Origin: Notospermus geniculatus
Taxonomy: Eukaryota; Nemertea; Pilidiophora; Heteronemertea; Lineidae
Assembly (NCBI GenBank): GCA_002633025.1
Contig: NMRB01002800.1
Span: 1 to 64,000, forward strand
Direction: 5' to 3'
DNA: 64,000 nt
The notes beneath the pieces are model-generated. The model saw only the letters and a list, made by a program, of their open reading frames with translations. It made no database searches and was not told where the DNA came from. This document shows, piece by piece, positions 53,019 through 64,000 of the stretch. The first letter of the stretch is position 1. Every line of letters starts with the position of its first letter. A program made the position numbers and the translations under genes.

Positions 53019-54530
53019 GTGAGTTGAAAACTTTTTCAACGGACTAGATCGTTACCTATTTGGTATGTAAAAAACCTTCAAAGATACTGAAAATGATGAA
53101 GTTGTTATTTGTTAACAGAGTAGGGCTTATTCCATGCAAAAACGGTCTCCGTTATTGGAGAGTTTTAGATTGCCTTCTACGAAACACTAACGTAAACTTT
53201 CTTTACGTCATAGGCTGTTGTAAGCGAAACGCATTGCAATGGCCAAAGATTATGACGTCATTATCGTAAGCGTTCACCGAAGGCGATTCGAAATTCAATA
53301 GAGGGTTTCTGAGATCGTCCCGCTAACGGTAACACTAACACTAACGTTAACGTTAGTTTTTACATTGCAAATGTACGTCAGAAATAGTGTTATAACGTCA
53401 GTGTTTAATATCGTCGATGGAGCGATTTCTTAAACTCTCGTGTACATGTAGTTCTTTATTCGTTTTACAATGTAATTATAACCTGCATTTGGGTGCGTTT
53501 CAAAATTGGTCACCCAAGAAAACGGGGCAAAATCCTGGGGCAAAATTCAACTTTGAAATGACCACAAAGATTTGTGCCATTGATTTCCAAACATCAAATA
53601 TAGTAATCAATAATATAGACCTTTAGCTATTAGTTTCTCCATCTGGAATGTACAGTGTACACTTATTTGGAGGAGGGTATCAAAAAATATTTAGCTTACC
53701 AGCAAAATCTATCGTTCCCTCCGACACCAAAACTTCTTTCTATTGTCAGACTTTAAAGGGCTAATAGATCAATCAGATTGCAGTGTCATAATTTAGAGTG
53801 CCATGATACCTAAATCTGACATGAATATTGTAGAGTTTCAAGAAACAGCCTTTCACCAGTAGACAAAAGAATGGTGAATTTTTTGGGGTGTCGGACGGAA
53901 CACTTTTTGAAACACACCATTTCCCCAATGTAGGCCTACTGTTCTTGCTGCATGAAAAACAATTTTGAGTGATCTATCACGATTCAGATTCCAGTCGGGA
54001 AGTTCTCGTGTGTCGACAACAAGAGTTTTGCTCACATTGTGAGGACTCACAAATATTCTTTAATCTGTTATATTGACCAAATGACCAAATTCGCCAAAGG
54101 ATATCATAATAATTTGCCAGTATTTGGAAAGGTCGTCGTCCACCCTTCGGCTCCGTGTCTGAAAATAGCCCGGAACTGAACAAGAAATAAGTCATTTACA
54201 TTTCTTGCCAGACGATATTGCTGTCGCTTACAACACTAACAAATCATTCGCATTTACTGTCGCTTACGCTATTGACCATATCAATTTCGCGGGAGTTAAT
54301 AACAACATTCGCAACAGCTGTTGAACGTCGGGGAATTAATCTCGAATTGATTTAATCGATGGAATGATATCGTTTTGGTGTTGACGGTGATTGAGTGACT
54401 GCCAATTACGCGATGCTGTCGGATTTCCGAGGGTTTTCTTCCCAACAGCTTGCTCTCACGCACGGGAGGATTTTTACGTCGGTTTCTTTTGAGTCAATCA
54501 TTGCGTAGGGTGCATTAGTTCTTTTTTAAA
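53019..54530. other. GAD intron 2 beginning, little structure
   Basis: CACTAACGTTAACGTTAG near 53336 is a small palindromic run. No exon or repeat border is clear. Confidence 0.45.
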
Positions 54531-54540
54531 GCAACTCTTA

Positions 54541-54660
54541 AGCTGCGTTTACCAGACATCCGGAATGCGGTATACGGGATGCGGAAGCGATATGTTGTAT
54601 GCGAAAATGCATAGCATATACCGCTTCCGCATTCCGGGTGTCCGGTAAACGCAGCTTAGA
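54541..54660. repeat. Foldback, AAGCTGCGTTTACC arms
   Basis: TAAGCTGCGTTTACCAGACA and GTGTCCGGTAAACGCAGCTT are inverted, with GCGGTATACG and CATATACCGC arms. Confidence 0.75.
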
Positions 54661-55225
54661 CTACTGCCGCAGCGCAGAATTCAACCATCGTTCCTTGCGA
54701 AAATTCGGGAACAGATTCAGGGTGTGCCGAGGGTTGCAAACTCTCTCTACCTATTTTCAACTTGGAGCAACAATCAGCACTGAATGATTTCACATAAAAT
54801 AGGTGATAAAGACCTCTTCACTTCATAGTCCTTGTCCCCGACCCCGCATGGTCCTTGCTCCTTGCACAATCAAGCACAAGTAGGCTCGCTAGGCATTGAA
54901 TTGGACCGTAGTGGTGCCTATTGGTCACCGACTGACAGCTCTATTGATACACCATTCTTTGTAGTGGAGTGTGGATGACAAACAAATATCTGTTAAGTGG
55001 CCGACTACTGCAACTATTCCATGATTCACCCTGCCCCCAACTCCGAAACGATGGGTCCGCCTCGAAGACCTTTCCAACAAAGATGGTCGTCTCACAGTTC
55101 TCAGCATACACAGAAAAAAGAAATCAACTCGAGTGGAGACTCAGATCTCACTATAGGGACAAAATGGTTCGAAATACTTTTTGACTCAAAATGAAACCGA
55201 AAATATTTCGGCCCGAGACAATGGC

Positions 55226-55684
55226 TGGTACATTTTGGTTCCCTCAGTCACCGCTAGGTTGAAAGGTGACTTCGGTAGCGACGGCCATCTTCGGGGCGAA
55301 TTTTTCGCCCCGATGCTATTTTTAGAAACAGAATGACCTGATTAGAATGGGGGAATCCCAAACAAACCCACGTGTTCAGAAAATGTCAACATGGCCGATT
55401 TGGCAGGATGTCAGGCATAACTCCGAGGAAATTGAGGGACAAAAACACCTGTGTTGCCTGCGGAGTGCAAACTAAACAACATGATAAACATCGTAATATA
55501 ACAAACAATTACTCTATACAAGAAAATTTAGAAAAGTACGGTTCTATTAGAGTTGTAGACGGTGTGATTTGTAGAGGCTGATTAGAATGGGGGAATCCCA
55601 AATTATGATAATGAGTCTCAACAAAATGGCGCTCGCTACCGAAGTCACCTTTCAACCTAGCGGTGACTGAGGGAACCAAAATGT
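55226..55684. mobile_element. Inner foldback, GAGGGAACCAAAATG arms
   Basis: CATTTTGGTTCCCTCAGTCA and TGACTGAGGGAACCAAAATG are ends; AAGGTGACTTCGGTAGCGA pairs with CGCTACCGAAGTCACCTT. Its centre carries a 25-base direct repeat (CTGATTAGAATGGGGGAATC start) at 55337 and 55579 around a small ORF. Confidence 0.8.
55408..55581 (+). CDS. Small ORF carried inside nested foldbacks, possible captured gene fragment
   Basis: The frame from ATG (55408) to TGA runs 57 codons, including KLRDKNTCVACGVQTKQHDK and ENLEKYGSIRVVDGVICRG. The composition is protein-like, with a CVAC pair and a further cysteine that could suggest a zinc-binding piece. It is bracketed by 25-base direct repeats in the loop of a foldback element. 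I do not recognise the family. It could be an exon picked up by a transposon, a remnant of an element's own gene, or chance. Confidence 0.3.
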   Translation: MSGITPRKLRDKNTCVACGVQTKQHDKHRNITNNYSIQENLEKYGSIRVVDGVICRG

Positions 55685-55687
55685 GGC

Positions 55688-55803
55688 TGGTATTCATAAA
55701 AGTTAGCAAATGCTTTTACTTCAGGTTTTGCAGTACATTTACATTCAGCCTCGATGTGCAAATCTTAAGTATAAGCGTGTGCTAACTTTTATGAATCCCA
55801 GCC
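55688..55803. mobile_element. Foldback MITE with GTATTCATAAAAGTTAGC end
   Basis: GCTGGTATTCATAAAAGTTA and TAACTTTTATGAATCCCAGC are inverted. Confidence 0.75.
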
Positions 55804-56509
55804 ATTGACATCTCAATCTGAGCCTTTTGTCTCAAAATGAAACGGAAAATATTTTGGGCCGATATACTCACAGTCTCATTCTGAGATCACCCAACTCATA
55901 TTGAGATGTCATTGTCTCGGGCCGAAATATTTTCTGTTTTCGAACCATTTTGTCCCTACATCTCCACTCGAGTTGATTTCTTTTTTATGTGCATCAGTGG
56001 CACGCTACGCTGGTCAAACGGGCCATGGACACAAAAGTTCAGGTAAAATAATTTCTGAGGATGCGTTTGATGCTTGAACAATAAATGGCCACGACGTCAT
56101 GTGAGAGAACTAGTAAGGCCACCATCTTTGTCGGCAAAGGTCTATAGAGGCATTTGAACCTCACGGTGATATTACTTCGGAGCCCACAGGACTGGGGTTG
56201 TGGAAGATACAGGTCTTCACGTAACCATTCGAACCATTCCCAGAGCCAGTCACATTCCTCTACGAGAGATATCGGCCCCCGTATGTAGATACTACTTAAG
56301 ACAGTGTGAGAACGAGCACCTGGCTCAAGCATCTTACTCCATCGATCCCGTCTCAATGTAACTGAGGATGTCAACCTTCTGCGAGGTCTTCTCGTTGAGG
56401 TGTTCAAACCTTAGTGGGGCTTATCTCTCAGCTTCGTTCTATTCAAATCCATTGCAAGCAGTCGAAAAGCGTTCGACCAACTACAAGTGTATGTGGTTTC
56501 TTGGCATAA

Positions 56510-56676
56510 TGGGGAGGTTAAGAAATCAAACGATAAACGTAAACTTTACGACAGCGTTATTTTTCATAGCACACATTAACTAGATTTTATATTGTATTTC
56601 GGTATAAAAATACATGTACAGTACATGTAACGTCATTAACGTTTACGTTTCGCATTTGATTCCTTAACCTCCCTAA
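56510..56676. mobile_element. GGGAGGTTAAGAAATCAAACG foldback MITE, copy 3
   Basis: GGGGAGGTTAAGAAATCAAA and TTTGATTCCTTAACCTCCCT are ends; third member of the family at 36178 and 48816. Confidence 0.8.
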
Positions 56677-56702
56677 CAATGAGCTACGTTTGTCGACGAT
56701 AT

Positions 56703-57077
56703 TAGGGAGGTTGAGATCAGCAACTTATACGATCCTTAAGGCCCGTTTACACATGCAACTTTTCATATGCAACTTCATGCAACTTGTTGCAAAAACCTGA
56801 TGACACCAAAGTTTCATAAAAATTGCATGTGTAAACGGGCATGCAACTTGTTGCAACTTGATCACGCTGGATGTTGCATCGATTTTTCTGTGTGTAAACC
56901 GTCCCAGGTAGTTTGCAACAAGTTGCAGGTTGCTGCAACTTGCAACTTGGTGCAACCTAGTGTAAACCGCCCTTTATACGTACGGATCGAAATTTACACA
57001 ACATTTGTCTCCGTTGTACAGAATTCTACCGTATACGTATAAGGATCCGTGATAAGTCGCTGATCTTAACATCCCTA
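56703..57077. repeat. GGGAGGTTGAGATCAGC foldback with a TTGCAACTTG-rich interior
   Basis: AGGGAGGTTGAGATCAGC and GCTGATCTTAACATCCCT are ends. Nested between are AGGCCCGTTTACACATGCAA and GTGTAAACCGCCCTTT, with repeated ATGCAACTTGTTGCAA words. Confidence 0.7.
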
Positions 57078-57950
57078 CTATATCGAAGCTTTTTCAACAT
57101 TGCCATGTGTAAGGTGAAAGACGCTATTAATTGGGACAGTAAATCCAGCAGCACACCAAGCGATATTGCAAGCGACCTGGGCCGACCGCACAGATAAACC
57201 GATAGTGCTTTCGGTGCCTGTGGGCGGTTAATAGTGATTTTTCGCAAATCAAATCTGACGAAACGCGAAGTACGAAATACGACATTCGACTTCAGAAACC
57301 GACCAGAGAAATCTGACAAAGAAAAAGTGCAGATAATGAAATCCCCCAAATACTTATTTCGAACATGAACTTGAGTTAATTGTCTATATACACATGTAGG
57401 CCTACATGTTTATGTACTAAGCATGTACAGTATTACCACTCGGGATGCACTGGCGCTGAATAGTTGTGAGCTGAGCCTGGTCATAGTCTACCCGATATGA
57501 GGAGACGTCAACAGGTTAGCAAAGACGGTTCCAGGTAGGCCCCTACATCATGTAAAGTTCCCTATTTCCCTCTGAAAGATTCCAACCACCATCAAACGCA
57601 TCAAATTCTTTTTCTATGAATAAGGTAGCAGGTTTGAACAGCGGGAGGTATCGGCTGTCACTTCAAGATGATGCGCCATCTTGGTTTTATCGGAGATTCG
57701 CGCCTCCGGGTGCCAGAGAGTGTCGATTTCCGTTCGGCAACAATTACCTGCTTATCCGCCATTGGGGATGGGTGAAGTACGAATATTGAAAATTCTTAGT
57801 GAATCAGTTTAATGGCAGAACTTTTAATTAGAAGTGTAGACGGAAGAAAAAAAATACATGAGATCGTTTCCTGAGATGGATTGCCGGGAAAGCAATAGTT
57901 TTCTAGGTGTCAAAAACTGATAAAGACCACTTGGTTTCTAGGAGTTTAAA

Positions 57951-58140
57951 GGCGCCGCTCCACGTGACAGTTTTCTGTCGGAAGTTTTCTGTCAGATAGT
58001 CAATTATTGCTGTCGGACAGCAATAATTGCTGTCATACAGTACTGTATCCCATGACAGCAATTATTGCTGTCTGACAGCAATAATTGACTATCTGACAGC
58101 AAACTTTCGATAGAAAACTGTCACGTGGAGTGGCGCCTTC
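57951..58140. repeat. Foldback, GGCGCCGCTCCACGTGACAG arms
   Basis: GCGCCGCTCCACGTGACAGT and ACTGTCACGTGGAGTGGCGC are inverted, with repeats of CAATAATTGCTGTC inside. Confidence 0.8.
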
Positions 58141-58475
58141 ACAGTCTCCTTTTTGTGCGCGTGTCCTTACGTCGCTGTACTGCTGTAAATTTCCACCATT
58201 CTTTGCAGTGGAGTGTGGTTGACGAACATACATTTATCTGTTATAAGTGGCCGACCACTGCAACTACTCCATGGTTCACCCTACCCCCCAACTCCGAACA
58301 GATTAATTAGCTAATTAGTGCGTTCAAAGCGCCTCTCATTCAAGACCTTTTGGCTGTTAATCCCCCAGGTGCCTTCATTTTCGTCTACTTATTTGTATGG
58401 TACATGTATTTTGACATGTGTTATTTACAATTCTGACCACGTTCCAAAAATTCACAACGTCAGCTTGCCCTTTTA

Positions 58476-58632
58476 AAGCGGGTGATCCACTTTTGCGATT
58501 TTGGCTTGAGACGGGGTTGCGTTCCCTTGCGGTTACCTTATATATGATAATCGCAAGTCCTTATAAGGTAACCGCAAGGGAACGCAACCCCGTCTCAAGC
58601 CAAAATCGCAACAGTGGATCACCCGCTTTACT
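58476..58632. mobile_element. GTGATCCACTG palindrome, copy
   Basis: AAGCGGGTGATCCACTTTTG to CAACAGTGGATCACCCGCTT with TA on both sides. Confidence 0.85.
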
Positions 58633-59069
58633 TTCTGAAAACCTCCGGCATACACAGTCACGTAGATACCACGATGGCCGGTGCCATCGCAATCATACCA
58701 GTGGTATATCAATAATGAGTCACTATTCTACGGGAATGTCATGTACGTACATACATATTGTCATTCTGACCTTGGAGGAATTATACTATAATTCCTCCAA
58801 GTTCTGACCATGCGTTCTCAGGTGGTTCATGCTGGTTAAGCCAACTGACAAGAATGACTGGTCAGGGTCGGACACAGGTGCAGGCTGATCATTAAATCAC
58901 GACCACACACTTGGCGAATTATATTGGTAATACGATTTTGAGGTACAATTGAGAATACATTGTGATTTCCCTGGATTTTTGCCATAACGGAAACTAATTC
59001 TAAAACCTCGTGAGAAACAACGGCAGTTAACAGACTGGTTCCCAGTCTCACCGATAGGGTTAAATGCAA

Positions 59070-59445
59070 TCTCGTACCCATATCTACCTCATCCGAGGAT
59101 ATCTCTGGAAAGAGCTGCGACTTGTCCAAAATTTCTGGACAACCGCTGGCAGCGTGCCAAAATGTTTGTTTCACACAATATTTCGTTCTTCGATGACTGA
59201 AAAATATCATATATGCCTAAAAAGCCATATAATACACCCAAAACACGAAGTTGTTTGAGTATTAGAGCAATTTCAAACGAATAGTTTAGTTGGGAACATC
59301 AAGCCGCGGGTGCCAGCTTCGGTGTGATTCGCCTCAAAATTAGTATATCGCGCATGCGCAGTATTCCTGAAGTCGTCAGCCCTTTCCAGTGGTGTTGTAG
59401 GAACGTACACGTAAACCCACTGGGGACGAGTTTGGGTTAAATGCT
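59070..59445 (-). repeat. Second copy of the 370-bp dispersed repeat
   Basis: Reverse complement of 21163-21530, with the same terminal ORF segment (YTNFEANHTEAGTRG). It adjoins the N at 59465 and a 34-base tandem repeat (GGCATGCAAGACGTCCCATA start) at 59466-59549. Confidence 0.65.
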
Positions 59446-59824
59446 GAAACCGTTTGGGTCTGTCNGGCATGCAAGACGTCCCATAAAGAGTTAAACATCG
59501 GCATGCAAGACGTCCCATAAAGAGTTAAACATCGGCATGCAAGACGTCCCGTAACCATACGCGGCAACGAAGAAGTAGCCTAGAGCCTCCTAGATAGCGT
59601 GATAGAACTATCTTCCATTCAGAATCTTGTTCAACTACTGGTGAAAGCAACTCGATGTCAGTTTTTTCTTGAACTCGACACGAAGCTGGATGTAATGAGA
59701 GAAGCGAGTCGTGTTGACATGCCTGATGGCCGACCGTCCATGCAAAGCGATGATTTGCTGATATTCTTAATACTTTTTAATTTTTTTTGTTTATTTATGA
59801 GCGCTCTGAGTTTATGTAGGCTTA

Positions 59825-59975
59825 AAGCGGGTGATCCACTGTCGCGATTTTGGCTTGAGACGGGGTTGCGGTCCCTTGCGATCACCTTATATGGCAATCG
59901 GAAGTCCTTATAAGGTAACCGCAAGGGAACGCAACCGCGTCTCAAGCCAAAATCGCGACAGTGGATCACCAGCTT
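59825..59975. mobile_element. GTGATCCACTG palindrome, copy
   Basis: AAGCGGGTGATCCACTGTCG to CGACAGTGGATCACCAGCTT, directly followed by another copy. Confidence 0.85.
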
Positions 59976-60126
59976 TAAGCGGGTCCACTGTTCCGATTTT
60001 GGCTTGAGACGGGGTTGCGTTCCCTTGAGGTTACCTTATTTGGCAATCGGAAGTCCTTATAAGGTAATCGCAAGGGAACGCAACTCCGACTCAAGCCAAA
60101 ATCGCAACAGTGGATCACCCGCTTTA
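59976..60126. mobile_element. GTGATCCACTG palindrome, adjacent copy
   Basis: It starts TAAGCGGGTCCACTG (short deletion in the end) and finishes CAACAGTGGATCACCCGCTT, so the two copies stand head to tail. Confidence 0.85.
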
Positions 60127-60429
60127 GCCTAGCGCACATTTGCGGCAAAACTCAATGCGTTAGTGGTGTCTGTTAAAATCGACTGGCCTGGCTGAATGAC
60201 GAGTCGACAGCGTTGGGTCAGTCGACTTTAAAAACACCCCTAAAGCGGGTGATCCACTGTCGCGATTTTGCCTTGAGGCGCGGTTGCGTTCCCTTGCGGT
60301 TACCTTATAACTTCCGATTGCCACATAATGCGATCGCAAGGGACCGCAACCCCGTCTCAAGCCCAAATCGCGACAGTGGATCACCCGCTTTACGCATTGA
60401 ATTTTGCCGCAAATGTGCCCTAGGCTTTA
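60124..60429. mobile_element. GCACATTTGCGGCAAAA foldback interrupted by a GTGATCCACTG palindrome
   Basis: AGCCTAGCGCACATTTGCGG and CCGCAAATGTGCCCTAGGCT are ends. The palindrome at about 60244-60393 sits inside with TA flanks. Confidence 0.8.
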
Positions 60430-60642
60430 GGACCTTCACTTTAGGCAAGAGATCAGCCCGAAAGCGCTTGGTCACGTTTTCACGCTGCGATTTCGGGCTG
60501 GGCTGTCATCTTCACAGGCAAAAGGTAATAACAAAACATTTCTACCATTGAAAAAGTAGTATCAATTTTCTTCGGCCTGTGAAATCGCCGCGTTTTGTCG
60601 TTCTCCGCCACAAAAATCGCGTCAGTTGCTACAGACCTTTAT

Positions 60643-61162
60643 AATCAGCAGCACAAGGGGTAAAATCGCAAGCAATCTGATCGCCACCAAGCAAAATCGG
60701 CTGTTGACGTCAGGTGTGCGCATGGAATCCTATCGCCAGCGATGCTCCAAGGGCGTAGGCTGGTCTGAGCCTGGGGAGGTGCATATTTTGTGAAAGCGGA
60801 ACTCCTCCTGCGGCTAGCGTAGGCATGAAGTTTTACAGTATGCTGAAGAGTACATGTACGAAAGGTGTGCTCCGGAGGGGGGGGGGTCTGAAAATGTTGG
60901 AATCTAGATGCTCTGAGACGTGATTTCAGCGCTATTTTTGGCCAAAATTTACACGATTACAAGGTTGATTTTTTTCTGCTTGTCCAGAGCGGAACTCTCT
61001 NACCCAGTGCACCCCCCCCCCCCCAGCCTACGCCCCTAGCTCACCCATTATCAAACAACGCCAAACCGACTGCGATGACTGACAAGAAGATCAGTGGCGT
61101 TTATAGATCGCTTGCGATAGGCCCTACACGTATATCGCCTGGTGTGCTGCTGGCTTTAGCAG
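60643..61162. mobile_element. AGCACACC-family element interrupted by a CAAGGGCGTAGGCTGG element
   Basis: Outer ends AATCAGCAGCACAAGGGG and TCGCCTGGTGTGCTGCTGG. The inner element, 60748 to about 61038, has CAAGGGCGTAGGCTGG and CCAGCCTACGCCCCTA ends, with GCTC on both sides and an N at 61001. Confidence 0.65.
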
Positions 61163-61202
61163 CACGGACGTATCACTTCTGTGTCTTGAGTATCCCGAGG
61201 TA

Positions 61203-61610
61203 TCAATGGGTGATATGAATAAAAATAAGTAATAACTTTTACTCCCGTTTTTGAAGTATTTACTGGTGACTCTATGAATAAAACAGGAGTAATTACTGCA
61301 AGTAATTACTTGTAGCTACTACTGATAAGTGTTAGTTAATACTCGTGCAGTAGTTACTCCAAAAACAGTAAAGGCTGCCGAGGATATGAATAATCAGCAG
61401 TATTAATTTCAGTACTGTGAACCCAGGATCAGGCGAGTAAAAACTAGCAGGGCAGAAGTGATTACTTTGACGTAAATGTAACTGTTTATTCATATGAATT
61501 CAAGTGTTCACTTCTACTTGGAGTAAGAGCTTGCAAGTTGTTACTTTTACTTCTAGTAACTACTAGCTAGTAGATACTGATTTTTATTCATATCACCCAT
61601 TGTTACGAAA
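61203..61610. repeat. Foldback, ATGGGTGATATGAATAAAAA ends
   Basis: CAATGGGTGATATGAATAAA and TTTATTCATATCACCCATTG are inverted. The interior is dense in AGTAATTACT and AGTAACTACT words. Confidence 0.8.
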
Positions 61611-61619
61611 AAAAACACA

Positions 61620-62880
61620 TTGTCACTCATTTGATCTTGATAAGTTCGACCATTTGACATCATGAAGGTTAACGGCACATTCTCAAAATCTTGGCATTTG
61701 AAAAAAAGACTTCTGCATTTCTTAGAAAAAACTTAGGAAGAAAATATTAATGGAAAATGCCACTGCTTTTAGAAAAAAAGATGACATTTTTAAATTCACG
61801 AAAAAAAACAACTGTCACAAAAAGTCAAAAAAAATACTGGCAACTCGAGAAAAGCCCAAGGATCGAAGAAACGTCGGCTGAAGTTCGTGGGGGATCATCA
61901 TATCACTGAATGAAGGTAATAGTTAGAACTGGATCTCAGACATGTCAGAGGCTAACTCCTTATGAGTCGCTGACAATTGCTGGCAACATTTGGACGTCCT
62001 AATTACCGGTATAAGTGGAAAGGGAGTGAACACTGAGGCGTGCTCAACGAGGGGAACCACGGGCCAAGCGGAACAGAATCGCTAAATCATCTGGAAGGAT
62101 CGATTTGCGTTGAGTTCCGACGGTGCTGGTCGTGTTGGAATACCCGAGTAACTGTTAGTATACTACTACTGCTCCAAAGTCTTGACCGTATACAGTTAAT
62201 GTGACCAATTCTAAAAATTGCAGTAAAGAAAGTTTTCGAAAATCTCACTTCGATTTTGTAAAATTTCAAAATATCAATTGAATTTTCACATTCGATATTT
62301 TGATAATTTCAAAATTTTGAAAAAAATCAAATGCCATCAGGCCCACATATTAAAAAGGATGCCACCTAATTTTCTGACTTATTCAATCATATGAGATAGT
62401 AATTTGAATAAATGGCAAAAATGAAGAAAAAGGCATCAAAATCGGGCAGCTTTTCAAAATAATTCATGCAAATATTTCTCCACAAAGGTTCCATGATAAG
62501 GTTGTATGATAGGAAACCAATTTCGAATCAAATATCTAAAATTTTCCAAAGTTAGGTTTTTCATGATACAGTGTATTTTGAAATTGTGATATCTCCGTGA
62601 TATTTTGCCAATATATTTCAATCTCCATACATTTCGACTAAAAGTCATTAAATGAAGCCCAAGACGTGCCAGTGAAGCTGTAGGTATTTTCTAAATATTT
62701 TTCCTATAATTTTTCATGGGGTATGAATAAATTCGGGCTTAACTGTAGTTCAGCTGCCATCATTCCATATTAGGCCTACAATTTACCTTGGAGTTTTTTG
62801 CAAATCCCCGAATCCTTTTATTCGGTGCTCTCTCGTGGCATCGCAAAAACGTGACTGGAGTTGGCATTGCGGGGTTTGCG
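61620..62880. other. AT-rich stretch without recognised feature
   Basis: A-rich runs and no clear exon or element border. Confidence 0.45.
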
Positions 62881-62920
62881 AAAACTCTCTAAAAACCGTT
62901 CTAACAAAATGGTTGCCTAC

Positions 62921-63480
62921 TACAGGGTGTTTCAAAAAAAAGTTGTCATCTCTAAAATATCTCCTAGAACCTAAACCCATGAATATTTTTTTAGCTCAGA
63001 TTTTGTAAGCTGCTAGGTGTAGACATACTCATAATGTTTATGTAATGTTTGTATGATGGTGTCTTGTTATGAAGGAACAGTGACACCAAAAAGGGTCCGA
63101 AGTGCAGGTGTCAGAGCTTTCCAGGAAATTCCACAAGATATGGTGATCCGTTCAGTCACCAGAATGCGAAATTTCTGTTAGAAACAATGGTGGCCATGTG
63201 GAAGGTAGATTCCAGTAACCCTGGCTAATTCTGTATGCAACAAATGATAAATAAACTTTTCATTGCTTTCTGATAGATAAATCTCTGAGATTTTTGCATT
63301 TTGCACCTGCTCAGTCCGAGGCCTCTTATTCATCCACGCCTGAAGCAGTCAGAGCCAAAATTTCTTCAGCACCTCCATACATCCTGAACTATCTACATAC
63401 CAAATCTGAGCCAAAAATATTCATGGGTTTGGGTTCTAGGAGATATTTTAGATATGACAACTTTTTTCTGAAACACCCTG
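62921..63480. mobile_element. CAGGGTGTTTCAAAAAA mariner-like MITE, TA TSD, inside another MITE
   Basis: CAGGGTGTTTCAAAAAAAAG and TTTTTTCTGAAACACCCTG are ends with TA flanks, and AAATATCTCCTAGAACC pairs with GGTTCTAGGAGATATTT. The flanks (CAAAATGGTTGCCTACTA and CTCCCACATTAGTC) are contiguous in the MITE family of 1110-2062. Confidence 0.8.
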
Positions 63481-63827
63481 TAGTTCTCCCACATTAGTCA
63501 TTGCCATTCATTGTCCAAGCATGACATAACGCTATACCGAACGCATCCCCTCAGAAAATTATTTTACCTAAACTTTTGCGCCAATGGCCCACTTGATCAA
63601 CTTAGCCTGCCAGCGGCAATAGGAGCAGTCAGTCGCGCGTATTGCCAAAAGATGGCAGCAAAGTTCGAGCGGACCAATGTACAGGAAAATCTACGGGATT
63701 GGTGCTCGGTCAAGAATGAGGTCCGCTATATGCATTGAACTTGGGCCGTAGTGACACCTATTGGTCAACTCACTGACAGCTCCTATTGAATGGTATTAAC
63801 CTTCTGACGTCATATGGTGAGAACAGT

Positions 63828-64000
63828 AACACCCACACTGTTAAAAATATCTGTAAATTTACAGCAGAATTTTCACTGCAAGGTTGCTGTAAAGTTCATT
63901 TCACTGCAAACTGCTGTTTTTTTTCACTGGAATTTAACAGCAAGATTACAGTTTCTCAGTTTTAAAGACAGCATTTGTTGTATAATTTATGCAATTTTGC
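63828..64000. repeat. Start of a CACTGTTAAAAAT element, cut by the window edge
   Basis: CACACTGTTAAAAATATCTG and TGTAAATTTACAGCA words, with repeated CAGCAA and TTTACAGCA, resemble common MITE ends. The other end is not in the window. Confidence 0.4.

Larger units (their letters stand above)
55115..55993. mobile_element. ACTCGAGTGGAGA foldback containing two nested units
   Basis: AAGAAATCAACTCGAGTGGA and TCCACTCGAGTTGATTTCTT are ends, and CAAAATGGTTCGAAA pairs with TTCGAACCATTTTGTC. Inside are a foldback at 55226-55684 and, after it, a CATAAAAGTTAGC foldback at 55688-55803. Confidence 0.75.

Noticed and set aside
56039-56407. 122-codon minus-strand ORF
   Set aside because: It overlaps known repeat ends (AAAGATGGTGGCC), has no domain signature and a composition typical of chance ORFs.
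53060-64000. Further GAD exons
   Set aside because: No plus-strand stretch resembles the expected catalytic blocks; the exons must lie outside the window.
1-64000. CRISPR arrays, operons, ribosome binding sites, prophage
   Set aside because: The split genes and repeat types are those of an animal genome; the repeats are palindromic transposons, not spaced direct repeats.

Overview
This window is animal nuclear DNA. The coding sequence is split into short exons with GT/AG borders and matched phases, it encodes metazoan-only domain architectures, and the introns are packed with foldback (MITE-like) DNA transposons and tRNA-derived retroposons. The repeat style, the frequent ACATGTA words and the single-N joins suggest a highly polymorphic marine invertebrate. 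My best guess is a non-vertebrate deuterostome such as amphioxus, but the sequence does not prove a species.

There are two real genes. The minus strand carries most of a contactin-associated-protein / neurexin-IV-like adhesion receptor, read from about 44.28 kb down past base 1. In transcript order I see a probable signal-peptide exon, two sushi (CCP) exons, a 66-nt linker exon, an F5/8C (discoidin) domain, laminin-G 1, laminin-G 2, an EGF domain and a fibrinogen-like region. The remaining domains (further laminin G and EGF, transmembrane segment, cytoplasmic tail) would lie beyond the left edge. The plus strand carries the first two coding exons of a glutamate decarboxylase (GAD, GABA synthesis) at 35.87-36.13 kb and 52.78-53.02 kb. 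Its catalytic exons must lie beyond the right edge.

Three points stand out. First, the receptor has two pairs of tandemly duplicated exons with identical phase: the central F5/8C exon (two copies of exactly 188 nt) and the first half of laminin-G 1 (240 and 210 nt). Each pair is flanked by single shared exons, as expected for mutually exclusive splicing with up to four ectodomain isoforms. Second, two sushi domains in front of a CNTNAP ectodomain are not part of the usual family plan. Third, if the sushi exons belong to the receptor, the two genes interlock: GAD exon 1 sits in a receptor intron, and the receptor's first three exons sit antisense in GAD intron 1.

The rest is intron or intergenic DNA built largely from nested repeats. 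Several can be dissected by target-site duplication (TSD): elements with CAG ends and 5-bp TSDs, foldbacks with TA TSDs, and tRNA-related retroposons with 12-13 bp TSDs. Nesting reaches three to four levels (20.2-21.1 kb, 38.3-39.0 kb, 55.1-56.0 kb). A tandem repeat of about 160 bp lies just upstream of GAD. Single Ns mark unresolved joins, and one (43543) is flanked by an exact 152-bp duplication that is probably an assembly artefact.
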